Shown one piece after another: positions 8,513 through 17,050 of a stretch of 64,000 bases of DNA. The position numbers were made by a program, and so were the translations under genes. Within the stretch, counting starts at the first letter, position 1. Every line of letters begins with the position of its first letter. The DNA is taken from positions 1 to 64,000 of the forward strand of contig NZ_QNRY01000004.1 of the NCBI RefSeq assembly GCF_003315515.1. The letters are read 5' to 3'. The notes below the pieces were generated by a model. It did not search any database. It had not been told where the DNA came from and was given only the letters and a program-made list of their open reading frames with translations. This stretch comes from Brenneria salicis ATCC 15712 = DSM 30166. Its GTDB lineage: Bacteria; Pseudomonadota; Gammaproteobacteria; Enterobacterales; Enterobacteriaceae.

Positions 8513-9358
8513 TTATGCTTTATGCGCAGGTTTTGTCGATGAAAAATCATCGCCGATGAAGTGCGTCAGCCCTTCAGACCAACCCACAGGCCCCATAGCC
8601 TGTGTGCGATACAGCTTGCCTACATAATCTGGAGGCAGTTCAACTAATTGAATGCCTTTCCCTTTAATCAAAATCGCGAAGTCCATAGCGGTTAACAAAG
8701 AGATATCGTTCGGGCCATCGCCCAGACCAAACGTGGTGACCTGAGTGCCGTCTTTATCGGCGTACTGTTTTTTTATCCAGATTGCCGCCTGTCCCTTACT
8801 AACTCGTTGTCCCATTACATGATAAAAGCGTCCGCCTTGCGTTAGCGACAACCCGTATTCGGCCAGACATTGACGAAAGCGGGCTAACGCCGTGGCGTCA
8901 TCCAGCCATAGCAGCGGTTCGGACGCTTCTCGCTGACGAGCCAAACCTGCATCTTCCAGTGACAGCCCCGTTACGCCGGCAACCGCCTCGTTATCCATAT
9001 CGGCAAATCCTTTGAATTGAAAAGATTCCCGTTCCCGTATCTGGTGAAGTCGGGCGCAGATGGCCGGATAGTCAGCATCAAAAACTTTACGTGGATAATC
9101 CGGGTGCGCGCACCACGCGGGCGGCAACACAATCAACGCACCATTTTCCGCAATATAAGGCAGGTGACTTAACCCCAATTCATTTTGCAATTGCTCAACT
9201 TCCGCCGCCGTTTTACTGGTCGTGATAATGACGGGGATCTCCCATTGCCTCAGTCGTGCCAACCACGGACGCGCGGGTTCCCAATTATAGGTATCATGAT
9301 CCAGCAGCGAGCCGTCAAGATCGGTGAAGATCATCAGGTTGGCGCTCAATACAGGCAT
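8513..9358 (-). CDS. gpgP: glucosyl/mannosyl-3-phosphoglycerate phosphatase
   Basis: This HAD-superfamily (type IIB cap) phosphatase of 281 residues should remove the phosphate made by the adjacent glycosyltransferase and release glucosylglycerate. HAD motif I is IFTDLDGSLLD near the N-terminus, motif II is VIITTSKT, and motif III/IV is GLGDGPNDISLL near residue 220. The family signature of mannosyl-3-phosphoglycerate phosphatases (IAENGALIVLP) is present. The start at 9358 (MPVLSANL) is preceded by GGAGAA. The earlier start at 9475 adds 39 unlikely residues. It is the first gene of the leftward two-gene operon. Confidence 0.82.
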   Translation of the reverse strand: MPVLSANLMIFTDLDGSLLDHDTYNWEPARPWLARLRQWEIPVIITTSKTAAEVEQLQNELGLSHLPYIAENGALIVLPPAWCAHPDYPRKVFDADYPAICARLHQIRERESFQFKGFADMDNEAVAGVTGLSLEDAGLARQREASEPLLWLDDATALARFRQCLAEYGLSLTQGGRFYHVMGQRVSKGQAAIWIKKQYADKDGTQVTTFGLGDGPNDISLLTAMDFAILIKGKGIQLVELPPDYVGKLYRTQAMGPVGWSEGLTHFIGDDFSSTKPAHKA

Positions 9359-9672
9359 TGATTCTCCATACTTAATCGGAAATAAACAGATGATAACGAT
9401 GGGCTTATAAGACGTTGTTTCCAAGCTGGTTGAGATATCAACCTGATAATGCGGATAAAGTGTGATATGAATCACCGTACCTAACTGTATGCGGAAATCG
9501 GTGTTTACGCAAACTTACGTTTCCGTCGCCCGCATTTAGCCGTTGACGGATAGGGCAAACATATCGATCTTGTTTGTGGGAATAAATAAAATGCTACACA
9601 GCGCAGGAAAAAATGTGGTGAACTAAATCATAGATCTGTTGAAAGCCGCACAGTAAGCGATAAGGAATCATA

Positions 9673-9972
9673 TTGAAATACGTACCAATAACGCCAAACC
9701 CTGATCACAACTGCCATAGCGCGAGTCCAGCGAGATATGATGTTATCTCCATTCAATCACAGGTCATTTATGGCTGTGTGGGAAACAGTATCGCGGTTCC
9801 CGCGTTGATGCAGCATGGTTTACGGGTTTCATTTGTGCCGACGGTCATATTGAGCAACACGCCTCACTATCCAACCTGTTATGGCGGCAAAGTCCCCGTT
9901 GAGTGGTTTGAAGGCTTTCTTAAAGGGCTGCTCGAAATCGGCTATGGTTGGCAGAAATTCAATTTAACATAA
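9673..9972 (+). pseudogene. pdxK: pyridoxal kinase PdxK, N-terminal fragment
   Basis: The first 90 or so residues match E. coli PdxK closely: [34 protein letters not shown] and [19 protein letters not shown]. Homology then stops after LLEIG, and the frame ends ten residues later. PdxK is normally about 283 residues. The missing two thirds hold the ATP-binding and catalytic parts, so this piece cannot phosphorylate pyridoxal. The TTG start follows AAGGA at 9662. The break falls directly before the virulence pocket (M91 effector, expansin), which suggests that insertion or deletion at that junction destroyed the gene. Vitamin B6 salvage would need another kinase such as PdxY. Confidence 0.85.
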
Positions 9973-10002
9973 TATACATTATGCGAACCAAGGTGAGGAT
10001 GG

Positions 10003-10022
10003 GCGGGAACTGGCGTTCCCGC
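10003..10022. terminator. hairpin between pdxK remnant and effector gene
   Basis: A perfect 8-bp GC-rich stem (gcgggaac at 10003-10010, gttcccgc at 10015-10022) with loop tggc lies just beyond the stop of the leftward effector gene. It is the likely terminator for that gene, although no clear T-run follows. Confidence 0.5.
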
Positions 10023-10040
10023 TGTAACTCCTTTACTCTA

Positions 10041-10685
10041 TCACCATTCGCCTGAGCGCGAATACTTGGTCCTTAATGGGAGCCCGTGTTCACGACGAAT
10101 AGAGTTTTCCGTCGGCTTTCCGGTTCTTTCGAACTCATACTTGCCAAGCCCTACGGCTCGAAGCTCCTCTTTTCCAGATTTTGTTAAAGCAGAGGAAGCA
10201 TCCCGCGTTACCGAACCACCATATTTACTGGTTCCTGCCAGATGATGATTGGCATGAATGAGCTCATGGGCTAATGCGATAAACGCGTTATCAGGATTTG
10301 CCCCTGCAATCGGAACGCCTGATGAATTGACCTCCGGCTCGGCTGCCATTTTACTCCAGGGTATTTCCGATGCGGTGCCCTTTTTATTGATAAAACTTGA
10401 ACTGGTTGACTCTTTGATCAGCATTGACTCAAATTCTCTTTGCGTCGGGTTGCTTCCCAGCTTACTCATTTGGGAAAGCGTCAGCCTGGGCCGGGCCACT
10501 GGCGCCTGTCCAGCATTCGCTTCGGAAATGGTTACATGCTTCTCATTGGTTGATTCTTCAGATATTTTTTGCAAAAGACGTCGCCCGGATGGGCCTGATT
10601 GGATTCGGTTGAGCGATTCGACAACATCATTTTCAAAACTGTATGATGAATAACCACCAATCCTGATTCCTGGAAAATTGTTCAT
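10041..10685 (-). CDS. M91 zinc-metalloprotease type III effector (HopH1/NleD-like)
   Basis: The 214-residue protein has the zinc motif HELIH at residues 140-144, inside FIALAHELIHANHH. A downstream acidic residue in EELRAVGLG (about 173-181) is the likely third ligand, and the family C-terminal block TENSIRREHGLPLRTKYSR follows. These are the hallmarks of peptidase family M91: E. coli NleD, which cleaves JNK and p38 kinases, and Pseudomonas HopH1. The first about 60 residues are Ser/Asn-rich and low in hydrophobic residues, like a type III secretion signal; there is no Sec signal peptide. No secretion apparatus or chaperone lies in the window. A degenerate hrp-box candidate is 133 bp upstream. 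The host target is unknown. Low-GC surroundings suggest acquisition. Confidence 0.82.
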   Translation of the reverse strand: MNNFPGIRIGGYSSYSFENDVVESLNRIQSGPSGRRLLQKISEESTNEKHVTISEANAGQAPVARPRLTLSQMSKLGSNPTQREFESMLIKESTSSSFINKKGTASEIPWSKMAAEPEVNSSGVPIAGANPDNAFIALAHELIHANHHLAGTSKYGGSVTRDASSALTKSGKEELRAVGLGKYEFERTGKPTENSIRREHGLPLRTKYSRSGEW

Positions 10686-10817
10686 ATTAACAACTCACTC
10701 GGATTGACATATACCTAGAAAGATTAGTCCCTACGTTTCATATCTAATAGGTATATATAACTCACATATTAATGTGCGCCTGGGAAGTATTTATTTAAAA
10801 ACATACTTCTTGCCACG

Positions 10818-10845
10818 TTAGTTTTTATTAATAAGGCTTGGTTCC
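10818..10845 (-). promoter_or_regulatory. degenerate hrp-box candidate for the M91 effector
   Basis: Read leftwards, GGAACC (10845-10840) is followed after 15 nt by aaactaa (10824-10818). The HrpL consensus is GGAACC-N15/16-CCACNNA. The first half is perfect and spacing is allowed, but only the central AC and final A of the second half fit. It is 133 bp before the effector start codon. Chance occurrence in AT-rich DNA is possible. Confidence 0.35.
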
Positions 10846-11140
10846 AGCATTATTATGTTACTAATTATTGGTTATTATTAGAATTATAATTAGTTATCAC
10901 TATCTGACTTTATGTTTATGCATTAAAATTCTTGCGAGCAAAGGTTTTATATTAATTTTTTATTTAAACCTGCGTCTGCGCACTCCTTAATGCTGCTCTA
11001 CCCTCATAAATATAAATTTTTCCCTTTGCGCAGTAAAAGTAGTATATTTAAAAACACCGAAATAAATCCGCAATCTATTTCGGTTATGGTGTTAGACGAT
11101 TCGTCTATTTTATTAATCTTGAATCATATGGGATGTGAAC
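10846..11140. other. AT-rich intergenic DNA before the expansin gene
   Basis: This stretch is far more AT-rich than the rest of the window and contains no convincing gene. A 68-codon frame (10990-11196) overlaps the expansin signal peptide and has no family features. The region should hold the expansin promoter, but I cannot point to one. Confidence 0.5.
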
Positions 11141-11830
11141 ATGAAAAAAATAATCTCGTTATTAATATCTGCATTTTTATTTACTCCTCTCATTAATACG
11201 GCTCATGCAAAATGGGAATTGGGTGACATATGCTACGGCTATGCCACTGCGACTGGTTCGGGATATTCCGGCGGCGCACTCCTGTTGGACCCCATTCCCC
11301 AGGATATGGAAATCACCGCATTAAACCGGAATCAACTGGATTATCGCGGCGTAAAAGCTGCGTTGGCCGGGGCGTATCTGCAAGTAAACGGGCCTAAAGG
11401 AAGCACAATCGTATACGTAACTGATTTATATCCCGAAGGTGGTGACTGCGCATTGGATTTATCCTTTAATGCGTTTGAAAAAATCGGTGATTTAAAAGAT
11501 GGGAAAATAGATATCAATTGGGTTTTAATCGAAGCCCCAGTCAATGGCAATGTCGTTTACAGAATAAAAGAAGGCTCAAATCCTTACTGGGCCGCCGTAC
11601 AATTCAGAAATGTGAAATATCCGATAATTGAAATGAAATACATGCGGAGCAATCAATGGATTTCCGCACCGAAAACCGATTATAACCATTTTATTTTAGA
11701 ACATGTTGGCAATAATAATATCGCTATCGAATTCACCGATATAAAAGGCAATACGCTACGTGATACGCTGCCACCAATGTTGCAAAGCACATCATCAGCC
11801 TATTTGATCAAGGGGAACGTACAACTGTAA
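11141..11830 (+). CDS. secreted bacterial expansin (EXLX1 family)
   Basis: Expansins loosen plant cell walls without hydrolysis by disrupting cellulose-hemicellulose contacts. The 229-residue product has a Sec signal peptide (KKIISLLISAFLFTPLINT, cleaved after AHA). A double-psi barrel domain D1 follows (GYATATGSGYSGGALLLD, then VTDLYPEGGDCALDLSFNAF holding the conserved Asp residues). The C-terminal D2 carbohydrate-binding beta-sandwich contains YRIKEGSNPYWAAVQFRN and the aromatic W/Y residues that lie on cellulose. Length is usual for the stand-alone form without cellulase modules. I choose ATG 11141 over GTG 11135 because it gives a classic n-region. It lies beside the M91 effector, outward-facing, in an AT-rich pocket, so both appear to be plant-interaction genes. 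Confidence 0.9.
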   Translation: MKKIISLLISAFLFTPLINTAHAKWELGDICYGYATATGSGYSGGALLLDPIPQDMEITALNRNQLDYRGVKAALAGAYLQVNGPKGSTIVYVTDLYPEGGDCALDLSFNAFEKIGDLKDGKIDINWVLIEAPVNGNVVYRIKEGSNPYWAAVQFRNVKYPIIEMKYMRSNQWISAPKTDYNHFILEHVGNNNIAIEFTDIKGNTLRDTLPPMLQSTSSAYLIKGNVQL

Positions 11831-12076
11831 TAACGCCCCTTTCCAAGGTCGAGAGTTATTGTTGTTGTTGGATAATGGCTCTCACCTTCATAAAAATCTT
11901 TGGCCATTACATTTTGGCGTTTTGGCGGCTCCCCCTGCCAGCGATCCTTCTGATCATCAGCAGATAACGTTAAATTGGTGTTTTTTATATCGATATTAAC
12001 TATTTTTCCTGTTCGCCATGACCCTACCGCCCTTTTCCTCTACAATGAAATATCTTCTTCTACCAGGCTAACCACT

Positions 12077-12343
12077 ATGTCCCGATTAACGCAGAGAGAT
12101 ATGACCGAAAGTGAGCAACGTCAGTTGAAAACCTTGCTCGATCAGGAAAGAAAAAAGCTCGGTCGCCTGCTGACTAATTCCGAAAATAACCACATCAAAG
12201 ACGATTACATCGATAAGTTAACCAAAGAACGTGAGGCCGTAGCGAAAAAGGCCCAGGCTCAAAGGAAAAAGAACAAGTTCAAACCTGATATTTCAACAAC
12301 CTATGAGTGGTCTGCCAATACCAATCTCCGAGGCCGACGCTAG
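12077..12343 (+). CDS. yjbD: DUF3811 protein YjbD
   Basis: This 88-residue, highly charged protein matches E. coli YjbD: RLTQRDMTESEQRQLKTLLD at the start, LTNSENNHIKDDYIDKL in the middle and the family ending SANTNLRGRR. It is mostly helical and Lys/Arg-rich, with no signal peptide or membrane segment. No function is established. I use the ATG at 12077 rather than the longer frame start at 11975, because the extra 34 residues are not part of the family. It stands alone. Confidence 0.9.
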   Translation: MSRLTQRDMTESEQRQLKTLLDQERKKLGRLLTNSENNHIKDDYIDKLTKEREAVAKKAQAQRKKNKFKPDISTTYEWSANTNLRGRR

Positions 12344-12665
12344 ACGCAATAATTTACGTGACGAAAATTTAAAGGGGCAGACTCGCCCCCTGCCAGCAAC
12401 AAAAGACCTCAATCACTGCGATTGAGCTTAACTGGCCTTTTTTCCATCAGCGCTTTGGGGTGTGACGCCGATTTTTATCCGCCACACAAAACAACCGTGA
12501 TTTTTCCCGGTATTTCCGGTTTCAACACCATCTATAGCTTAAATATTTGTCTGTTTTGTCACTTCTTTAAGCGTTTGATTCGCCATCATTAGCACTAAAG
12601 TATACCCTGTCGCAGATTACACTCTATTTTCTGCTTTATGCATCTATTACAAAAGGTCTTTTTGC
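12344..12665 (+). other. intergenic region before srfA
   Basis: No gene is seen. A short GC hairpin (ggggc at 12374-12378 with gcccc at 12385-12389) after yjbD may be a weak terminator. The right half is AT-rich and presumably contains the srfABC promoter. No SsrB, sigma-54 or other named site is recognisable. Confidence 0.4.
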
Positions 12666-14063
12666 GTGGCAAAATTATTTTTACGTAGTGGAAGTTTGGA
12701 TGATTTTCTGGCGCTAGGCGAAAATGGGCAGCCGGTTTATGCATCAGCACTTCAGTTACGGGAAACATTACGTCTGCGAAAACAACAGCAGATTGCAGAC
12801 TGTCTGGCGATCCCACAGCCCAATGAAAATGGCGACCGAATTGACTGGTATTCGCCTGTTGAAGGCAACGTTACTTCATGGATTGCCGCTAGCGAAGAAG
12901 AACGGAATTTAGCGCTAAAACGGTTGGAAACCTATCAGGCTACCGTTGCTGAAATTAGCCAGCATGCACAAAATGCGGAGAAAGCCGGTCAGAAACTGTT
13001 TGGCGTTCTGCTGGCCAAGGCTATCCAGTTTCCAGGGCCGAACCATGTCTATCTGGTTGATGGCAATCCAGTATTGACCTTCTGGGGCTTCGTCAATCTG
13101 GATAAGAAATCCCGCACCGATGCGCTTGATTGCCTCCGCCCGGCAGAAAAGGAGAGTGAGCCGGTGTTTACGGTTGCAACATCCGCCTATGCCGAACCTC
13201 CCGCAGCCCCCGTTGTTGCGCCCGCACCCAAACCTGTCGTCACGCCGGAGCCTGTTCCCGCCGCCCAACCTGCCGTTGCTGTCCGCAGCCCCTGGTTGCG
13301 GATGTGGTGGCTGCTCCCGGCGGCGGCGTTGATGACGGTACTGACGTTGCAAATTCGTGGATGCGTGTCGGAACAGAGCGCCGCTTCTGAGACGGATCGA
13401 GTAGCATCGGTCACCACGCCGCAAAAACGCGCCCTGCCTTCTTCCGCGCCGCAGCCGCCGGTCAATAACGCTCCTGCTCCGGCTGAAACCGCACCCGCCG
13501 AACCCGTCGTCGAAAAAGCCCCACCAACTGAAACCGTGACCACTAAAACGACGATTGCCGAACCGGTAGCGGAAACACCCGCCGTTAAACCGCCGGTCGC
13601 CAGCGAACCAAAAGACATGACAGCGCAACCGGCCCCGGTTCCTGAACCCGCGCCGCCGGTGGTTCCCGCCGGGAAAGACGATTTGGTGATGCCTGCGGAT
13701 GCAGTGCGTATCGGTTCCATCAAATTCCTTAATGGGACCTGGCGTGTCGCGGTGGATGCCAAAACACCGCCGATCACCGGTCGCCCGCCGAGCCTGAGAT
13801 ACCAAATCAGGGACGGCAGAGGCACCGCACGGATAACGCACGGTGATGGCGTCACTTGTCGTGCGAATATTGAAGCCGGATTGATGAGCTCCGGTAATCT
13901 GATCATTAACAGCCGCTCCAGAGCGCGGTGCAGTGATAACTCCAGATTCCAGATGCCGGAAATCGTATGTAAACAAAGCGCGGCTGGCGCGGCGGAGTGT
14001 ATCGGTCGCTACAACGCCGATTCGGTATTCCCTATGACGGTAACGGGCGAGAGTAAATCCTAA
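12666..14063 (+). CDS. srfA: SrfA family membrane protein
   Basis: First gene of the srfABC operon, 465 residues. The N-terminal 150 residues form a charged soluble domain (FLRSGSLDDFLALGENG... WGFVNLDKKSR). One transmembrane helix lies at about 211-230 (WWLLPAAALMTVLTLQI), flanked by long Pro/Ala/Thr/Glu-rich linkers. A C-terminal domain of about 110 residues carries four spaced Cys (GVTCR, ARCSD, EIVCK, AECIG), probably two disulfides in the periplasm. The family was named in Salmonella as SsrB-regulated factors and is often labelled virulence effector, but nothing here looks like a type III signal. Start is GTG with a weak AAAGG upstream. Its stop overlaps the srfB ATG (TAATG). Confidence 0.85.
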   Translation: MAKLFLRSGSLDDFLALGENGQPVYASALQLRETLRLRKQQQIADCLAIPQPNENGDRIDWYSPVEGNVTSWIAASEEERNLALKRLETYQATVAEISQHAQNAEKAGQKLFGVLLAKAIQFPGPNHVYLVDGNPVLTFWGFVNLDKKSRTDALDCLRPAEKESEPVFTVATSAYAEPPAAPVVAPAPKPVVTPEPVPAAQPAVAVRSPWLRMWWLLPAAALMTVLTLQIRGCVSEQSAASETDRVASVTTPQKRALPSSAPQPPVNNAPAPAETAPAEPVVEKAPPTETVTTKTTIAEPVAETPAVKPPVASEPKDMTAQPAPVPEPAPPVVPAGKDDLVMPADAVRIGSIKFLNGTWRVAVDAKTPPITGRPPSLRYQIRDGRGTARITHGDGVTCRANIEAGLMSSGNLIINSRSRARCSDNSRFQMPEIVCKQSAAGAAECIGRYNADSVFPMTVTGESKS

Positions 14064-17050
14064 TGCTGGCAACGATTACTGATTACAAACAACGAATTAC
14101 GCTTATTCAGAACAGCGGGATCCAGTTTCTGGATTTCGCACTGAAACCGGAAGCAAGCATTGATTTTCCGAATAAATATGTCCGTAAAAGCGCCAACGGG
14201 CCGCTACTGCGCCTGATTTATGACGAGCAGACAGACAAGTATTTGCTGCCCTCGCCCATCGGCGCGCTGCCGGAGGTGGTCAAGCCGGAACTGAGTACTC
14301 CGCTTGAACAATCGCTAAAGTTGCTGGAAAAGATCTGGCTGCCTGTGCCTTTTTTACGCTTCAATCCGCCGCGCACCTTTATGGGCGGGCCGGATAACTG
14401 GGCGCGGATGCAAATCCTCGCGCTGGATAAGCCGGATCAGGATGGTAATACACACCGCATCTGCCTGGCGTTCGATACCAAAGTGTATCCTGAGGGACAT
14501 CCCTACGAAGCGTTGGCGTCCAATGAGAATGACATCAAAACCGGCGGCAGTTTTGCCCTGGCCTATCACAGTGATGAACTGGGTGAGTTTCTCGATCAAA
14601 CCTGGGTTGATGGCTGGTTGAGGGAAGTGTTCGTTCAGCAGGCGATCCGGCAGGAAAATCGGGATGCGCGCGATATCAAGGCCGCGCTCAGGGGATTTGA
14701 ATATCAGGCGCACTTCATGAACCTGCTGGACATGTTGGGCAACCAACTGTCTGTACCAGAAATTCGTATTAATACCAAAACGTTACAAGAGCCTACCGTC
14801 AATGTTGATCTGATCCTTGATGTCGGTAACTCGCACACTTGCGGTATTCTGGTTGAAGATCACGCGGATGAAAGCAATGGCCTGAAACAAACCTACGAGT
14901 TGCAACTGCGTGATCTGAGCGAACCGCATTACCTGTATAACGAACTGTTTGAAAGCCGTGTTGAATTTGCTCAGGTGAAATTCGGTAAGCAAAACTTCTC
15001 CGTGGAAAGCGGTCGCGATGATGCTTTCCTGTGGCCGTCAATCGTCCGTGTCGGTCGTGAGGCCAGCCGGATGGCGCTATTGCGTCAGGGTACGGAAGGT
15101 TCAACGGGGATTTCCAGTCCGCGCCGTTATCTGTGGGATGAAGAGAGCTATGCCCCTGGCTGGCGTTTCAGCCAACCGGATGCGCATTCGCAAAATGAAC
15201 CGCTGGCGACGGCCATGCCGCTGACCATCCTGCTCAATGATGAAGGTCAGCCGCTGTACAACCAACCGTTGGACGAGCGATTGCCCGTCTTCTCCGCGCA
15301 CTACAGCCGCAGTTCCATCATGACGTTCATGCTATCCGAATTACTGCTTCAGGCGATGATGCAAATGAACAGCGCGGCGCAACGGCTGAAAATAATCCAC
15401 AGCGCCGCGCCGCGTCAGTTGCGCAACATTATTTTGACGTTGCCCTCGGCCATGCCCAAACCAGAACGTGAAATTTTCCGTCGCCGGATGCATGAAGCAA
15501 TCGCGCTGGTGTGGAAAGCCGTGGGCTGGCATCCGCTGGATGATGACTTCACTACGCCCGCGGACAAGCAGAAAAGCCACGTACCGGTACCGGATGTGCA
15601 GATCGAATGGGACGAAGCCACTTGCGGACAAATGGTCTATTTGTATAACGAAGCCCAGGTGAATTTCGGTGGCCGCGCCGAAGACTTTTTTGCCAGCATG
15701 GTGCGCCCGGATAAAGAACTGGCCGAAGGTGAGCCAGCCGGTAAAACATTGCGTATCGCCTCGATTGATATCGGCGGCGGCACCACTGATCTGGCGATTA
15801 CCCAATATTTGCTGGATGACGGCGTCGGCAACAATGTCAAAATCATTCCACGCCTGCTGTTCCGCGAAGGATTCAAGGTCGCGGGCGACGATATTCTGCT
15901 TGATGTGATCCAGCTTTATGTTTTACCGGCGCTTCAGTCGGCATTAAAAGATGTTAGCCTAACCAGCCCGGATGCGCTAATGGCGAAACTGTTTGGCAAT
16001 GAAGGCCGGATGGACGGGCAACTCACCCTGCGTCAGCAAGTGACGTTACAGATCTTCATCCCGATTGGCCGCGCGATCCTGGAAGCCTATGAAAGCTTCG
16101 ATCCGCTGGACGCCAGCGCCGAAATCGAATCGACTTTCGGCGAGTTGTTGACGCAGCATCCGACACTGAAAGTGCTGGAATACATCAACACGGAAGTACA
16201 GCGCGAATTGTCGGTGGATGACAACCCGTTTGATATTCTGCAAGTACCGCTCATTCTCAAATTGAGCAAGCTGCACGGCGAATTTTTGTCCAACCGCATG
16301 AACATTACGCAGAATCTGCGTTTAATGTCCGAGGTAGTATCGCTCTATGCCTGCGATATTTTATTGCTAACAGGTCGCCCTTCCCGTTTCCCCGGCATTC
16401 AGGCGTTGTTTCGGCATTTGCAGCCATTGCCGATCAACCGCATGTTGTCGCTGGACGGTTACCATACCAATGACTGGTATCCGTTCAATAAACGTGGCCG
16501 TATTGATAACCCGAAATCGACCGCGGCGGTAGGCGCCATGTTATGTCTGCTGGCGCTCGATCTGCGTCTGCCAGGCTTCTATTTCAAAGTTGGGGATTTT
16601 CAACCCTATTCCACCATCCGCTACCTCGGCATGATGGACAGCAACAATGCGCTGACCACGGATAACAAGTATTACAGCGATATCGATCTGGATGAGGCCG
16701 ATTTCAAACTGGACCCGGAAGCCAGTTTTCAGGTGCGCGGTTCCCTGTGTCTGGGTTTCCGTCAGCTTGATAACGAACGCTGGCCCGCATCTTCGCTTTA
16801 TACCCTATCGATTGTCGATCAGGAACTGGCGAGAAAAGTGGTTGGCGACAGCGTCCTGCGCGTCAAACTGGCGGTGAAGAAAGGCGACGGTCAGGATAGC
16901 CCGGAACGGTTTGAAATCGCGGATGCCGTTTTGGAAGATGGCGCACATGTTCCCGTACAGCATTTACGACTTAAGTTGAACACCTTGACCGCTAACGGAA
17001 CCGGCGCCACGCACTACTGGATCGATAGCGGGAGTGTATTTAGAAAATGA
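14063..17050 (+). CDS. srfB: SrfB, actin/Hsp70-fold ATPase
   Basis: This large protein of 995 residues belongs to the SrfB family. It contains the signatures of the ASKHA (actin/Hsp70/sugar kinase) nucleotide-binding fold: phosphate-1 loop ILDVGNSHTCGILVE near residue 252, phosphate-2 loop ASIDIGGGTTDLAIT near 567, and an adenosine-type motif LLLTGRPSRFPGI near 767. It has no signal peptide or clear membrane helix and is therefore cytoplasmic. I infer ATP-driven conformational or polymerising activity, possibly acting with the membrane protein SrfA and the GTPase SrfC. It overlaps srfA by 1 nt and srfC by 4 nt, so all three are translationally coupled. The cellular function is not established. 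Confidence 0.88.
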   Translation: MLATITDYKQRITLIQNSGIQFLDFALKPEASIDFPNKYVRKSANGPLLRLIYDEQTDKYLLPSPIGALPEVVKPELSTPLEQSLKLLEKIWLPVPFLRFNPPRTFMGGPDNWARMQILALDKPDQDGNTHRICLAFDTKVYPEGHPYEALASNENDIKTGGSFALAYHSDELGEFLDQTWVDGWLREVFVQQAIRQENRDARDIKAALRGFEYQAHFMNLLDMLGNQLSVPEIRINTKTLQEPTVNVDLILDVGNSHTCGILVEDHADESNGLKQTYELQLRDLSEPHYLYNELFESRVEFAQVKFGKQNFSVESGRDDAFLWPSIVRVGREASRMALLRQGTEGSTGISSPRRYLWDEESYAPGWRFSQPDAHSQNEPLATAMPLTILLNDEGQPLYNQPLDERLPVFSAHYSRSSIMTFMLSELLLQAMMQMNSAAQRLKIIHSAAPRQLRNIILTLPSAMPKPEREIFRRRMHEAIALVWKAVGWHPLDDDFTTPADKQKSHVPVPDVQIEWDEATCGQMVYLYNEAQVNFGGRAEDFFASMVRPDKELAEGEPAGKTLRIASIDIGGGTTDLAITQYLLDDGVGNNVKIIPRLLFREGFKVAGDDILLDVIQLYVLPALQSALKDVSLTSPDALMAKLFGNEGRMDGQLTLRQQVTLQIFIPIGRAILEAYESFDPLDASAEIESTFGELLTQHPTLKVLEYINTEVQRELSVDDNPFDILQVPLILKLSKLHGEFLSNRMNITQNLRLMSEVVSLYACDILLLTGRPSRFPGIQALFRHLQPLPINRMLSLDGYHTNDWYPFNKRGRIDNPKSTAAVGAMLCLLALDLRLPGFYFKVGDFQPYSTIRYLGMMDSNNALTTDNKYYSDIDLDEADFKLDPEASFQVRGSLCLGFRQLDNERWPASSLYTLSIVDQELARKVVGDSVLRVKLAVKKGDGQDSPERFEIADAVLEDGAHVPVQHLRLKLNTLTANGTGATHYWIDSGSVFRK

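Noticed and set aside
10990..11196. 68-codon frame in AT-rich DNA before the expansin
   Set aside because: It overlaps the expansin signal peptide in another frame and has no recognisable features.
12915..14072. 385-codon minus-strand frame opposite srfA
   Set aside because: It is the antisense shadow of the Pro/Ala-rich srfA coding sequence; Arg- and Gly-rich composition is typical of such shadows.
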